Source: Betaproteobacteria bacterium (lineage in GTDB: Bacteria > Pseudomonadota > Gammaproteobacteria > Burkholderiales > SG8-41). Taken from it: DNA of 10,841 nucleotides. Where the stretch lies: the NCBI GenBank assembly GCA_021414185.1, contig JAIOOZ010000172.1:1-10841 (forward strand). Reading direction: 5' to 3'. Positions 1-6,269 of this stretch are shown piece by piece. Made by a program: the position numbers and the translations under genes. The notes beneath the pieces were generated by a model. It was not told the origin of the DNA, did no database searches, and saw only the letters and a program-made list of their open reading frames with translations. How positions within the stretch are numbered: position 1 is the stretch's first letter; every line of letters begins with the position of its first letter.

Positions 1-438
1 GTGCTCCAGACCTGGCGCGCGCACAAGGGCATAGACTACGGCGCGCCGACCGGCACGCGCGTAAAGGCGACCGCAGACGGCGTGGTGGAAATCGCGGGCC
101 GCCAGGGCGGTTACGGTAACGCCGTGGTGCTGCGTCACCAATCCAAGTACACGACGTGGTACGGCCACCTGTCGGGCATCGCCAAGGGCCTGCGCAAAGG
201 CAAGCGCGTCGCACAGGGAGAAGTCATCGGCTACGTAGGCGCGACCGGGCTCGCGACAGGACCGCACCTGCACTACGAGTTCCGCATCAACGACGTGCAT
301 CAGAACCCGCTGCGCGTCGCCATGCCCGCCGCACCGCCCATCACGCCCGCGCAAAAACCCAAGTTCGACGTCGCCGCCAAGCTCTACGCGGAACGCCTCG
401 ACCTCTTGCGCACCACCAACCTGGCGCGCCTCGACTAG
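1..438 (+). CDS. M23 (LytM-type) zinc metallopeptidase, C-terminal part
   Basis: This is the C-terminal end of a peptidoglycan endopeptidase of the M23/LytM family, which cuts peptide cross-links in the periplasm. The open frame runs off the left edge, so the true start, any signal peptide and any N-terminal domain lie outside the window. In the visible 145 residues the core motifs are complete: HxxxD (H8, D12), a conserved His in WYGH (H56) and GPHLH (H89, H91), so the zinc ligands and catalytic histidine are all present and the enzyme should be active. A proline/alanine-rich tail of about 45 residues follows the domain. anmK starts 6 bp after the stop codon, which suggests cotranscription of a wall-cutting enzyme with a wall-recycling kinase. 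The first base of the window happens to give a GTG, but HKGIDY lies only a few residues in, so that is not a credible start. Confidence 0.93.
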   Translation: MLQTWRAHKGIDYGAPTGTRVKATADGVVEIAGRQGGYGNAVVLRHQSKYTTWYGHLSGIAKGLRKGKRVAQGEVIGYVGATGLATGPHLHYEFRINDVHQNPLRVAMPAAPPITPAQKPKFDVAAKLYAERLDLLRTTNLARLD

Positions 439-444
439 CTTCCA

Positions 445-1536
445 ATGCCCGGGGTCTACGTCGGGCTGATGTCCGGCACCAGTCTCGACGGTGTCGATGC
501 GGTACTCGCCGATCTCTGCACCGCCACGCCGCGCTTGCTGGGGCATTGTCACCAGGCGTTCGCGCCCGCGCTGAAGTCGGAACTGGCGGCGCTCAATCAC
601 TCCGGAAATGACGAACTGCGGCGCGCGGCACGCGCGGCAAACGAACTCGCGCGTGTGTATGCGGCGACCGTGCAAACGCTCCTGAAACAATGTTCGTTCG
701 ACATGCGGAACGTCAATGCCATCGGTTGTCACGGCCAGACCGTGCGCCACCAACCCGCCGATGGTTACACGCTGCAACTGGTCAATGGTTCCCTGCTGGC
801 CGAACTTACGGGTATCAGCGTAGCCTGCGATTTTCGCAGCCGCGACGTCGCTGCTGGCGGCCAGGGCGCGCCGCTGGTGCCAGCGTTTCATCAAGCGGTG
901 TTCGCCAACCCGGATGCGCACCGCGTGATTGTGAATATCGGCGGTATCGCCAATCTGACTGACCTGCCGCACGCTGCCGCCGTAACCGGCTTCGATTGCG
1001 GACCCGGCAACCTGCTGCTGGATGCCTGGGCGCAAAAACATCTTGGGCAGCCGTTTGACCGCGACGGCGCGTGGGCGCAAAGCGGCTCAGCGATTCCCGC
1101 TTTGCTCGCGCGGCTTTCCGCCGACGAATTTTTCCGCCGCTCGCCGCCCAAGAGTACCGGCCGTGAATTGTTCAACCTCGCATGGCTGGAGCAACGGCTG
1201 GCAGGAAAAGAAAAACCTGGCGATGTCCAGGCCACGCTGCTCGCGCTCACTGCGCAAGGGATTGCCGGCGCGATCGCGGAATTCTGCGCCGGTGCAATCG
1301 AGGTTTATCTGTGCGGCGGCGGTGCACGCAACGCCGCGCTGGTTGCCTTGTTGACCAAACAGCTGGCTCCGCACCGGGTTGCCGCGACCGATGTTATCGG
1401 CGTCGACGCCGAGCACGTTGAAGCGCTCGCGTTCGCGTGGCTGGCGCAGCAAACGCTCAATGCGCGGCCCGGCAATTTGCCTGCCGTCACCGGCGCGCGC
1501 GGCGCGCGGATTCTGGGTGCGCTATATCGCGCCTGA
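445..1536 (+). CDS. anmK: Anhydro-N-acetylmuramic acid kinase AnmK
   Basis: AnmK phosphorylates and opens 1,6-anhydro-N-acetylmuramic acid, giving MurNAc-6-phosphate in the cytoplasm during peptidoglycan recycling. The 363-residue length is normal for the family. Visible marks are GLMSGTSLDG (7-16) in the N-terminal nucleotide-binding loop, GCHGQTVRH (94-102), the DFRSRDVAAGGQGAPL region (129-144), NIGGIANLT (164-172), GFDCGPGN (182-189, with D184 the probable catalytic base by family analogy) and CGGGARN in the C-terminal lobe. The ATG at 445 puts the GLMSGTS motif at the usual distance from the N-terminus. No good Shine-Dalgarno sequence precedes it, and the 6-bp gap from the peptidase gene suggests translational coupling. 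The gene is followed directly by a strong terminator. Confidence 0.96.
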   Translation: MPGVYVGLMSGTSLDGVDAVLADLCTATPRLLGHCHQAFAPALKSELAALNHSGNDELRRAARAANELARVYAATVQTLLKQCSFDMRNVNAIGCHGQTVRHQPADGYTLQLVNGSLLAELTGISVACDFRSRDVAAGGQGAPLVPAFHQAVFANPDAHRVIVNIGGIANLTDLPHAAAVTGFDCGPGNLLLDAWAQKHLGQPFDRDGAWAQSGSAIPALLARLSADEFFRRSPPKSTGRELFNLAWLEQRLAGKEKPGDVQATLLALTAQGIAGAIAEFCAGAIEVYLCGGGARNAALVALLTKQLAPHRVAATDVIGVDAEHVEALAFAWLAQQTLNARPGNLPAVTGARGARILGALYRA

Positions 1537-1540
1537 AATA

Positions 1541-1565
1541 AAAAGGGCGCCAGCGGCGCCCTTTT
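1541..1565. terminator. Bidirectional Rho-independent terminator between anmK and erpA
   Basis: A perfect 11-bp inverted repeat (AAAAGGGCGCC, loop AGC, GGCGCCCTTTT) begins 4 bp after the anmK stop. It has an A-tract on one side and a T-tract on the other, so it can end transcripts from both strands. It lies between the convergent anmK and erpA genes, exactly where a shared terminator is expected. Confidence 0.92.
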
Positions 1566-1585
1566 ACACAAGATTGAAGTCTGGC

Positions 1586-1936
1586 TCAGGCTGAAAACGA
1601 GGAACCGCAGCCGCATGTGCTGGTGGCGTTGGGGTTCTTGATGACGAACTGCGCGCCTTCAACACCTTCCTGGTAGTCGATTTCAGCGCCGCCAAGATAC
1701 TGCAGGCTCATCGGGTCGATCAGCAGGGTGACTCCGTTTTTCTGCATGGAAGTGTCGTCATCGCTGACGGCTTCATCAAACGTGAATCCGTACTGGAAAC
1801 CCGAGCAGCCGCCGCCGGTGACGAACACCCGCAGTTTGAGATCGAGATTGCCTTCCTCATCGATCAGCTGTTTGACCTTGGCCGCCGCGTTGTCCGTAAA
1901 GACGAGCGGGGCGGGCATTTCGGTAATCGCATTCAT
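1586..1936 (-). CDS. erpA: Iron-sulfur cluster insertion protein ErpA (A-type carrier)
   Basis: ErpA is an A-type carrier that delivers [Fe-S] clusters to apo-proteins, including enzymes of isoprenoid synthesis and respiration. The 116-residue protein shows the family core: GGGCSGFQYGF with C44, and the C-terminal CGCGSSF with C108 and C110, which are the three cluster-binding cysteines. A clear AGGAG (1945-1949) sits 8 nt before the ATG. It is the last gene of the minus-strand block argC / DUF6776-like / bactofilin / erpA, 58 bp after the bactofilin stop, and ends at the shared terminator. IscA or SufA are alternative A-type carriers, but the length, the N-terminal extension and the place next to argC/rpsI/rplM favour ErpA. 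Confidence 0.95.
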   Translation of the reverse strand: MNAITEMPAPLVFTDNAAAKVKQLIDEEGNLDLKLRVFVTGGGCSGFQYGFTFDEAVSDDDTSMQKNGVTLLIDPMSLQYLGGAEIDYQEGVEGAQFVIKNPNATSTCGCGSSFSA

Positions 1937-1994
1937 GCGCTGTACTCCTGATAATCCGTAAACTGCAACTTCGGGTTCTGCTGCTACACGCTGC

Positions 1995-2405
1995 TCAGTC
2001 GGCAGTAGCCGGCTTCAATTGCACAACCTTGTCGGACTTGCCTTCGGGTTGGTACACCAGCCGCCCCTGCACCACCGCGCCCAGCTGTATTTCGAGCGTG
2101 CGATAGTATACATCCCCTGTGACATTGGCTTTGGCCTGCAGTTCCGCGTATTCGCCGGCATGCACGGGACCGACGATGGTGCCGTTGATGACCGCATGAG
2201 AAACGCGGATTTCGCCTTCAATATGGGCTTGCTCCGACAAAACCAGAGTACCTGGTTTATCATCCGCGGCGTTGACGTTGCCGCGCACGTGGCCGTCCAC
2301 GCGCAAACCGCCGTTAAAGGTGATATTGCCCTCGATGGTGGTGCCGGCGCCGATCAGGCAGTCGATGCGATTCTGGGGTTTGTTGGTTTTGCCGTTTCCG
2401 AACAT
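1995..2405 (-). CDS. Bactofilin family cytoskeletal protein
   Basis: Bactofilins (PF04519, formerly DUF583) polymerise without nucleotide into filaments of stacked beta-helix subunits and serve as scaffolds for wall enzymes and other polar or curved structures. This 136-residue protein has the short polar N-terminal tail (about 1-13), a central beta-helix (about 14-117) built of short repeats ending in glycine (for example IEGNITFNGGLRVDGHVRGN and VINGTIVGPV), and a charged C-terminal tail. No catalytic residues are expected. The start is supported by AGGGAG (2414-2419), 8 nt upstream in the 15-bp gap after the preceding gene, so the two are almost surely cotranscribed. An M23 peptidase gene lies 1.6 kb away; bactofilin/M23 partnerships are known in other bacteria, but a link here is inference. 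Confidence 0.93.
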   Translation of the reverse strand: MFGNGKTNKPQNRIDCLIGAGTTIEGNITFNGGLRVDGHVRGNVNAADDKPGTLVLSEQAHIEGEIRVSHAVINGTIVGPVHAGEYAELQAKANVTGDVYYRTLEIQLGAVVQGRLVYQPEGKSDKVVQLKPATAD

Positions 2406-2420
2406 GGCGATTGCTCCCTG

Positions 2421-3137
2421 TCATGACGCGTTTACAGCCTGAGTCAGCTTCGGCTCTTTGCTGCCGTTTTCAAATACCCGGACCTGCATGCTTTTTACCA
2501 CTGCGCCGGCGGCTACGCGAAACGTGCCTTCGACGCGCTGATAGAAGCGAAAATTAAGTTTGACCGCTTTGTCCGCCTCGCCTTCGGCAGGCAGAGTCAG
2601 CACGACTTTCTTGTCACCCTGCTGCAAGTTGACCACGAACTGCAAGCTGCCCTGGAAATCCTTGCTGCGCTGCCCGGTCTGAGTCAACAGCAGGCGGTAG
2701 CGGTATTCCCCGGGAAGGGCGTCATTCTGCACCAGGAAGCGATTGACTGCCACCCCGCCCTCCTTGCCGCCGGAAGGCATCAGGGTCTGAAAGAATGCCA
2801 GGTCTTCCTTCAAGCCGGCATTTTCCTCGGTCAAGGTCTTCATCTGCTTGACTAAATCGGCATAGGTCGCGCGCTCCATCTGGAGTTGGCGCTCGCTTTG
2901 CGCGAATTCGGCGCGCATTTGCGCAAGTTCCTGCTGCATCCTGGCGTTGGTCGCCGCCAACCGCTGCACTTCCTGATCGGCTTCGCTTTGATCGAAGCCG
3001 GCGAATTTCTTGCCGAAATCGTAAGTGGCGCGCGACAGAAAAAGAATCACCAGGGCGAGCGCTATCAGGGTCAGCCAGCGCACGTACCACGGCACTGCGG
3101 CGCGCACCGACATCTGCGGCGCCGAAATGCCGAACAT
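2421..3137 (-). CDS. DUF6776-like membrane-anchored coiled-coil protein of unknown function
   Basis: The protein has no established function; it resembles the family named DUF6776, recognised from overall design and its place beside argC and a bactofilin gene. Its 238 residues contain a short basic cytoplasmic N-terminus, one membrane segment (about 20-36, rich in Leu/Ile/Ala/Val), a long coiled coil (about 51-115, rich in Gln/Glu/Arg with regular Leu and Met), and a C-terminal beta-rich domain (about 128-238) that should lie in the periplasm. This single-pass layout suits a scaffold or structural anchor. The ATG at 3137 is preceded by AAAAGG 9 nt upstream, inside the 17-bp gap after argC. 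A later ATG (3113) lacks a ribosome site. Only 15 bp separate its stop from the bactofilin ATG, so a joint role with the filament is a reasonable guess, not shown. Confidence 0.85.
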   Translation of the reverse strand: MFGISAPQMSVRAAVPWYVRWLTLIALALVILFLSRATYDFGKKFAGFDQSEADQEVQRLAATNARMQQELAQMRAEFAQSERQLQMERATYADLVKQMKTLTEENAGLKEDLAFFQTLMPSGGKEGGVAVNRFLVQNDALPGEYRYRLLLTQTGQRSKDFQGSLQFVVNLQQGDKKVVLTLPAEGEADKAVKLNFRFYQRVEGTFRVAAGAVVKSMQVRVFENGSKEPKLTQAVNAS

Positions 3138-3154
3138 CCGCTTCAGCCTTTTGA

Positions 3155-4198
3155 CTAAGGCATTAATGCGATCTGCTCCAGACCCGTCGTCTCCGGCAGG
3201 CCGTACATGATGTTCATGTTCTGCACTGCCTGCCCGGCTGCACCCTTGGTCAGATTGTCGATCACCGACAACACCACCGCGATGTCGCCGCCCTGCGGCT
3301 GGTGCACGGCGATACGGCAGATATTCGAGCCGCGCACCGAGCGCGTTTCCGGATGACTGCCCGCCGGCAGTACATCGACAAACGGCTCGTCGGCGAACTG
3401 TTGTTCGAACAACTGCTGCAGATCGACACTGCCTGTCAGTTGCGCGTAGAGCGTCGCGTGTATGCCGCGTATCAGCGGCGTGAGGTGGGGCACGAACACG
3501 AGCCGCGCCGCGCGTCCGGCCATGGCGTTCAATCCCTGCGAAATCTCCGGATGGTGGCGATGGCCTGACACGCCGTAGGCTTTGAAATTGTCCGACGCTT
3601 CGGCGAACAGGGTATGCACTTCGGCCTTGCGCCCGGCGCCGCTCACGCCCGACTTGGCGTCGGCGATCAAATGTTCGAGATCAACCTTGCCGCTTTTGAT
3701 GAGCGGCAGGAAGCCGAGCTGCACGGCGGTCGGATAGCAACCGGGATTCGCGACAATGCGCGCGCCCTTGATCTGCTCGCGATTAACCTCGGGCAGGCCA
3801 TAGACGGCTTCCGCTATCAGCTCGGGACAGGCGTGCTTGGTCGCATACCATTTTTCCCAGGTCGCGACGTCCTTGATGCGGAAATCCGCCGCGATGTCGA
3901 TGATCCTGACGCCCCCATCGAACAAGGCGCGCGCCTGCTGCATGGCGACGCCGTTAGGGGTGGCGAAGAATACGACATCGCATTTTTTCAACTCGGCATC
4001 CGACGGCGCGCTGAAATCGAGATCGACGTGGCCGCGCAGGTTCGGAAACATGGCGGCGACCGGCGTGCCCGCTTCCTGGCGCGACGTGATGACCTTCAGT
4101 TCGCAGTGCTTGTGCTGCGCGAGCAGGCGCAGCAATTCGACCCCGGTATAGCCGGTGCCGCCGACAACTCCGATTTTAAGAATTTTCTGATCAGCCAT
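3155..4198 (-). CDS. argC: N-acetyl-gamma-glutamyl-phosphate reductase ArgC
   Basis: ArgC reduces N-acetyl-gamma-glutamyl phosphate to the semialdehyde with NADPH, the third step of arginine synthesis. Numbered from the ATG at 4198 (347 residues), the Rossmann motif GGTGYTG is at 13-19, the AVYGLPEVNR segment at 131-140, the active-site cysteine in NPGCYPTA at C154, and HRHHPEI with the catalytic histidine at 213-219. A longer frame begins with GTG at 4207 and adds three residues, but AGGTGA (4204-4209) lies 5 nt before the ATG and overlaps that GTG, so the ATG is preferred. The gene heads the unit argC / DUF6776-like / bactofilin / erpA and sits behind the rpsI terminator. Its first codons overlap the shifted end of rpsI. 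Confidence 0.96.
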   Translation of the reverse strand: MADQKILKIGVVGGTGYTGVELLRLLAQHKHCELKVITSRQEAGTPVAAMFPNLRGHVDLDFSAPSDAELKKCDVVFFATPNGVAMQQARALFDGGVRIIDIAADFRIKDVATWEKWYATKHACPELIAEAVYGLPEVNREQIKGARIVANPGCYPTAVQLGFLPLIKSGKVDLEHLIADAKSGVSGAGRKAEVHTLFAEASDNFKAYGVSGHRHHPEISQGLNAMAGRAARLVFVPHLTPLIRGIHATLYAQLTGSVDLQQLFEQQFADEPFVDVLPAGSHPETRSVRGSNICRIAVHQPQGGDIAVVLSVIDNLTKGAAGQAVQNMNIMYGLPETTGLEQIALMP

Positions 4199-4679
4199 TC
4201 CCGTCACCTGCGCGCGACATCAAGCGGTCGCGCTTATTGTAAGTTACAAACGAAAAAGCCGCCCGCAGGCGGCTTTGACGGCCGAAACCAACGGTCAACG
4301 TTTCGAGCGCTTTGTGCAAGCCGACTTTTTTGCGCTCGACTTCGCGCGCGTCGCGCGTGACGAGGCCGGCCTTCTTCAGCACCGGCTTCAGCGCCGCATC
4401 GAATTCAATCAGCGCACGCGTGATGCCGTGGCGTACCGCACCCGCCTGCCCGGATTCACCGCCGCCGTCTACGTTGACCATGATGTCGAACGCATTCAGT
4501 TTGTCGGTGAGCACCAGCGGCTGGCGCACGATCATGCGCCCGGTTTCGCGCGAGAAAAACACGTCGACCGGTTTGTCATTGACGACGATGTCGCCCTTGC
4601 CCGGCTTGATGAATACGCGCGCGACCGCGCTTTTGCGGCGGCCGGTGCCGTAGTTGTACTGCGGTTGCTTGGCTGGCAT
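4191..4679 (-). CDS. rpsI: 30S ribosomal protein S9 with frameshifted C-terminus
   Basis: S9 is an essential small-subunit protein whose C-terminal tail (ending SKR) reaches the P-site tRNA. Residues 1-124 match the family well: YNYGTGRRKSAVARVF (8-23), FSRETGRMIVRQPL (42-55), GGGESGQAGAVRHGITRAL (72-90) and RDAREVERKKVG (109-120). After HKA (122-124) the sequence stops resembling S9. Betaproteobacterial S9 continues with about six basic/aromatic residues and then SKR, total about 130. Here GCG (4308-4310) is followed by one C and then TCG AAA CGT TGA out of frame, which fits a 17-nt loss. The shifted frame adds 38 unrelated residues, passes through the terminator and stops at 4191, inside argC. 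The start has AAGGG 10 nt upstream, 4 bp after the rplM stop. Gene identity is certain; whether the end is real or an assembly error is open. Confidence 0.93.
   Translation of the reverse strand: MPAKQPQYNYGTGRRKSAVARVFIKPGKGDIVVNDKPVDVFFSRETGRMIVRQPLVLTDKLNAFDIMVNVDGGGESGQAGAVRHGITRALIEFDAALKPVLKKAGLVTRDAREVERKKVGLHKALETLTVGFGRQSRLRAAFSFVTYNKRDRLMSRAGDGNG
4204..4209 (-). promoter_or_regulatory. Ribosome binding site that sets the argC start
   Basis: AGGTGA on the minus strand lies 5 nt before the ATG at 4198. It covers the competing in-frame GTG at 4207, which has no ribosome site of its own, so it decides for the ATG. Confidence 0.75.
4237..4249. promoter_or_regulatory. Palindrome TTGTAA-G-TTACAA upstream of argC
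   Basis: This perfect 13-bp inverted repeat lies between the rpsI terminator and the argC start. On the minus strand it overlaps a -10-like TACAAT (4236-4241), 37 nt before the argC ATG, but no matching -35 element is visible. It could be an operator on an argC promoter. It does not fit the ARG-box consensus of ArgR as I know it. It is short enough to have arisen by chance. Confidence 0.3.
4253..4276 (-). terminator. Rho-independent terminator of the rplM-rpsI operon
   Basis: On the minus strand AAAGCCGCC, a 4-nt loop TGCG and GGCGGCTTT form a perfect 9-bp stem (4255-4276) that runs into a T-tract (4253-4257). It sits just after the ancestral rpsI stop and before argC. In the present sequence the shifted rpsI frame is open across the whole hairpin, so ribosomes would traverse it. 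Confidence 0.88.
4295..4310 (-). other. rpsI: Out-of-frame remnant of the ancestral rpsI end
   Basis: On the minus strand the bases read GCG C TCG AAA CGT TGA. GCG is in the S9 frame (Ala124). TCG AAA CGT TGA would encode the universal S9 ending Ser-Lys-Arg-stop, but it is displaced by one base. It lies 18 bp before the terminator stem, the normal spacing for a gene end, which supports it as the original stop. Confidence 0.8.
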
Positions 4680-4683
4680 GGAA

Positions 4684-5118
4684 TCAGGCCCTTATTTCGA
4701 GAGGTTTCGGCAGTTGCGCCGCGTGCGGGTGTTCGGTCCCCGCGTAGACCTTCAGTTTTTTCAGCATCGCGTAGCCGAGCGGCCCCTTGGGCAGCATGCC
4801 TTTGACCGCCATTTCGAGCACGCGGCGCGGGTGGCGCGCCTGCAGCTTTTCAAAATTGGTGGTGTAGATACCGCCCGGATACGTGCTGTGCCGGTGATAG
4901 AGCTTGGTGCGCGCCTTGCTGCCCGTCACGCGCAGCTTATCGACGTTGACGACCACGATATAATCGCCGGTATCAACATGAGGCGTGAATTCCGGTTTGT
5001 GCTTGCCGCGCAACCGGTGTGCCAGCGTCGCCGCGAGCCGCCCGAGTACTTTGTCCTGCGCATCGACTACGTACCAGTCGTGCGTGATTTCGTGGGCTTT
5101 CGCCGTAAATGTTTTCAT
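4684..5118 (-). CDS. rplM: 50S ribosomal protein L13
   Basis: L13 is an early-assembly protein of the large ribosomal subunit. The 144-residue length is normal. Family marks include KPEFTPHVDTGDYIVVVN (41-58), the YHRHSTYPGG segment (74-83) and the signature AVKGMLPKGPLG (104-115). It is the first gene of the rplM-rpsI operon, with 4 bp between its stop and the rpsI ATG, the usual arrangement. Transcription should begin at the near-consensus promoter at 5186-5215, giving a leader of about 60 nt. The ribosome site before the ATG at 5118 is weak (AAGG, well upstream). No fault is seen in this gene, unlike its partner rpsI. Confidence 0.97.
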   Translation of the reverse strand: MKTFTAKAHEITHDWYVVDAQDKVLGRLAATLAHRLRGKHKPEFTPHVDTGDYIVVVNVDKLRVTGSKARTKLYHRHSTYPGGIYTTNFEKLQARHPRRVLEMAVKGMLPKGPLGYAMLKKLKVYAGTEHPHAAQLPKPLEIRA

Positions 5119-5185
5119 AACCGAACCCGCAGCCTTGCTTTGTTAATTTGTTGGAATTGCCGTCAGAAACGACAGAAAGCTTTGG

Positions 5186-5215
5186 ATTATATGGCAAAAA
5201 TCGATTCTCTGTCAA
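5186..5215 (-). promoter_or_regulatory. Sigma-70 promoter of rplM-rpsI
   Basis: On the minus strand a perfect TTGACA (-35, 5210-5215) and a perfect TATAAT (-10, 5186-5191) are 18 nt apart. Transcription would start near 5179, about 60 nt before rplM. Two perfect boxes fit the high expression required of ribosomal protein genes. Confidence 0.88.
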
Positions 5216-5379
5216 ACCTGCCAAGAGGCCTGAAAACAGGCGTCTTTACGGTCTGCGGACACCCGCCAAGCCCTCAATCCCGCGTCGCCGGATGACGGCC
5301 GCGCCGGTTTGAACCGGCCAGCCGGTTTGGGGCCCCTCGGGTATAGTTTTACGTCGTCATGAAACATTAAGGGAGCAGC

Positions 5380-5796
5380 ATGAAAGCCAGGATCAAATGG
5401 GTGGAGGACGTGTGTTTCGTCGGCGAATCAGGCAGCGGCCACGCCATCGTGATGGACGGCGCGCCCGAGGGCGGCGGGCGCAACCTCGGCATGCGGCCGA
5501 TGGAAACCGTGCTGATCGGCACCGGCGCGTGCACTGCTTATGACGTGGTGCATATCCTGAAGAAGTCGCGCGCGGCGATTTCCGATTGCGTGGTCGAGAT
5601 CGCCTCCGAGCGCGCGGAAGAAGACCCGAAGGTCTTCACCAAGATCCATTTTCATTTCGTGGTGAGCGGCAAGAGTCTTAAACCACAGCAGGTCGAACGC
5701 GCGATTCATTTGTCCGCGGAAAAATATTGCTCCGCGTCCATCATGCTGGCAAAAACCGCCGCGATCACGCATGACTTCGAAATCAGGGAAAGCTGA
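5380..5796 (+). CDS. OsmC family protein, YhfA type
   Basis: OsmC/Ohr-type proteins are small dimers that use two cysteines to reduce peroxides or otherwise handle reactive thiols. The YhfA branch, to which this 138-residue protein belongs by sequence (opening MKARIKWVED, SGSGHAIVMDG, CTAYDVVHIL, EKYCSASIML), has no proven substrate. The two conserved cysteines are present: C51 in GTGACTAYD at the start of the central helix and C117 in AEKYCSAS. AAGGGAG (5369-5375) lies 4 nt before the ATG. A TATAGT at 5342-5347 could be a -10 box but has no good -35. The rhodanese gene follows after 2 bp, so the pair is probably an operon and suggests work on thiols, persulfides or peroxides. Confidence 0.92.
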   Translation: MKARIKWVEDVCFVGESGSGHAIVMDGAPEGGGRNLGMRPMETVLIGTGACTAYDVVHILKKSRAAISDCVVEIASERAEEDPKVFTKIHFHFVVSGKSLKPQQVERAIHLSAEKYCSASIMLAKTAAITHDFEIRES

Positions 5797-5798
5797 CG

Positions 5799-6185
5799 AT
5801 GGAACACCTCGAACCTAAGCAGGCTTACGCGCTGCTGCAGAAAAATCCCGACGCGATTTTCATCGACTGCCGCAGCGAGATGGAGTATCTGTTCGTCGGC
5901 CATCCATCCGGCGCGATCCACGTCGCCTGGAACGACGGTCCCAACTGGGACATCAACCCCGATTTTGTCGCGCACGTGAAAAAAGCCACCAGCGTCAACC
6001 GCCCGGTGGTCCTGATCTGCCGCAGCGGCAACCGCTCCCTCGACGCCGGCCGCGCGCTCGAGGAAGCCGGCTTTACCAAGGTCTACAACGTGCTGCACGG
6101 TTTCGAAGGCGAACTCGACGATAAACATCATCGCGGCGCGAAAACCGGCTGGCGGTTCGACGGCCTGCCGTGGGAACAATGTTAG
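5799..6185 (+). CDS. Single-domain rhodanese-like sulfurtransferase
   Basis: Rhodanese domains carry sulfur as a persulfide on an active-site cysteine and pass it to thiol acceptors or cyanide. This 128-residue protein is one domain: FIDCRSEMEY (21-30) is the usual N-terminal strand/loop, HPSGAIHVAW (35-44) corresponds to the HIPGA motif, and the catalytic loop is CRSGNRS (C74-S80), followed by AGRALEEAGFTKVYNVLHGF (83-102). The loop has the six-residue form of sulfurtransferases. There is no signal peptide, so it is cytoplasmic. The ATG lies 2 bp after the OsmC stop, with AGGGAAAG inside the end of that gene serving as ribosome site. The natural acceptor cannot be told from sequence. Confidence 0.93.
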   Translation: MEHLEPKQAYALLQKNPDAIFIDCRSEMEYLFVGHPSGAIHVAWNDGPNWDINPDFVAHVKKATSVNRPVVLICRSGNRSLDAGRALEEAGFTKVYNVLHGFEGELDDKHHRGAKTGWRFDGLPWEQC

Positions 6186-6190
6186 AAGCC

Positions 6191-6269
6191 GGGAGGCGTG
6201 AGGAGAGCGGCGTAAGGCGCATAAAACAGAGCACAATAACCCGCCTCCCCTTTCGCCTCTCGCCTCTCC
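6191..6269. repeat. Degenerate GAGGCG-type repeats with inverted arms
   Basis: The gap between the convergent rhodanese gene and the broken gene at 6315 is filled by purine-rich units. The plus strand has GGGAGGCGTGAGGAGAGCGG (6191-6210). The minus strand of 6241-6269 has AGAGGCGAGAGGCGAAAGG and GGAGGCGGG. The outermost arms GGGAGGCG (6191-6198) and CGCCTCCC (6242-6249) are exact inverse complements, 43 nt apart. It resembles the variable GAGGCGTGAGG-like intergenic repeats found in some proteobacterial genomes; this is recall, not a search. It may also act as a weak terminator. Confidence 0.45.

Noticed and set aside
4295..4310. Programmed +1 frameshift in rpsI that would restore the SKR end
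   Set aside because: Skipping the single C would give HKA-SKR, but there is no slippery or stalling signal such as that in prfB, and the product would still lack about six conserved residues. A deletion or an assembly error is simpler.
3614..4360. Open frame of 248 codons on the plus strand, opposite argC and the end of rpsI
   Set aside because: It is antisense to strongly conserved coding sequence and crosses the rpsI terminator; no motif or ribosome site supports it.
5228..5241. Small hairpin GCCTG-AAAA-CAGGC near the rplM promoter
   Set aside because: The 5-bp stem is weak, lies upstream of the -35 box and has no T-tract; it is likely by chance.
4654..5295. Open frame of 213 codons on the plus strand, opposite rplM and its promoter
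   Set aside because: It is antisense to a ribosomal protein gene and reads across the near-consensus rplM promoter; its product has no recognisable motif.
5303..5336. Hairpin GCCGGT-TTGA-ACCGGC and the palindrome GGGGCCCC upstream of the OsmC gene as a riboswitch or terminator
   Set aside because: The stem is short (6 bp), no T-tract follows, it probably lies upstream of the transcription start, and no riboswitch core is recognisable.
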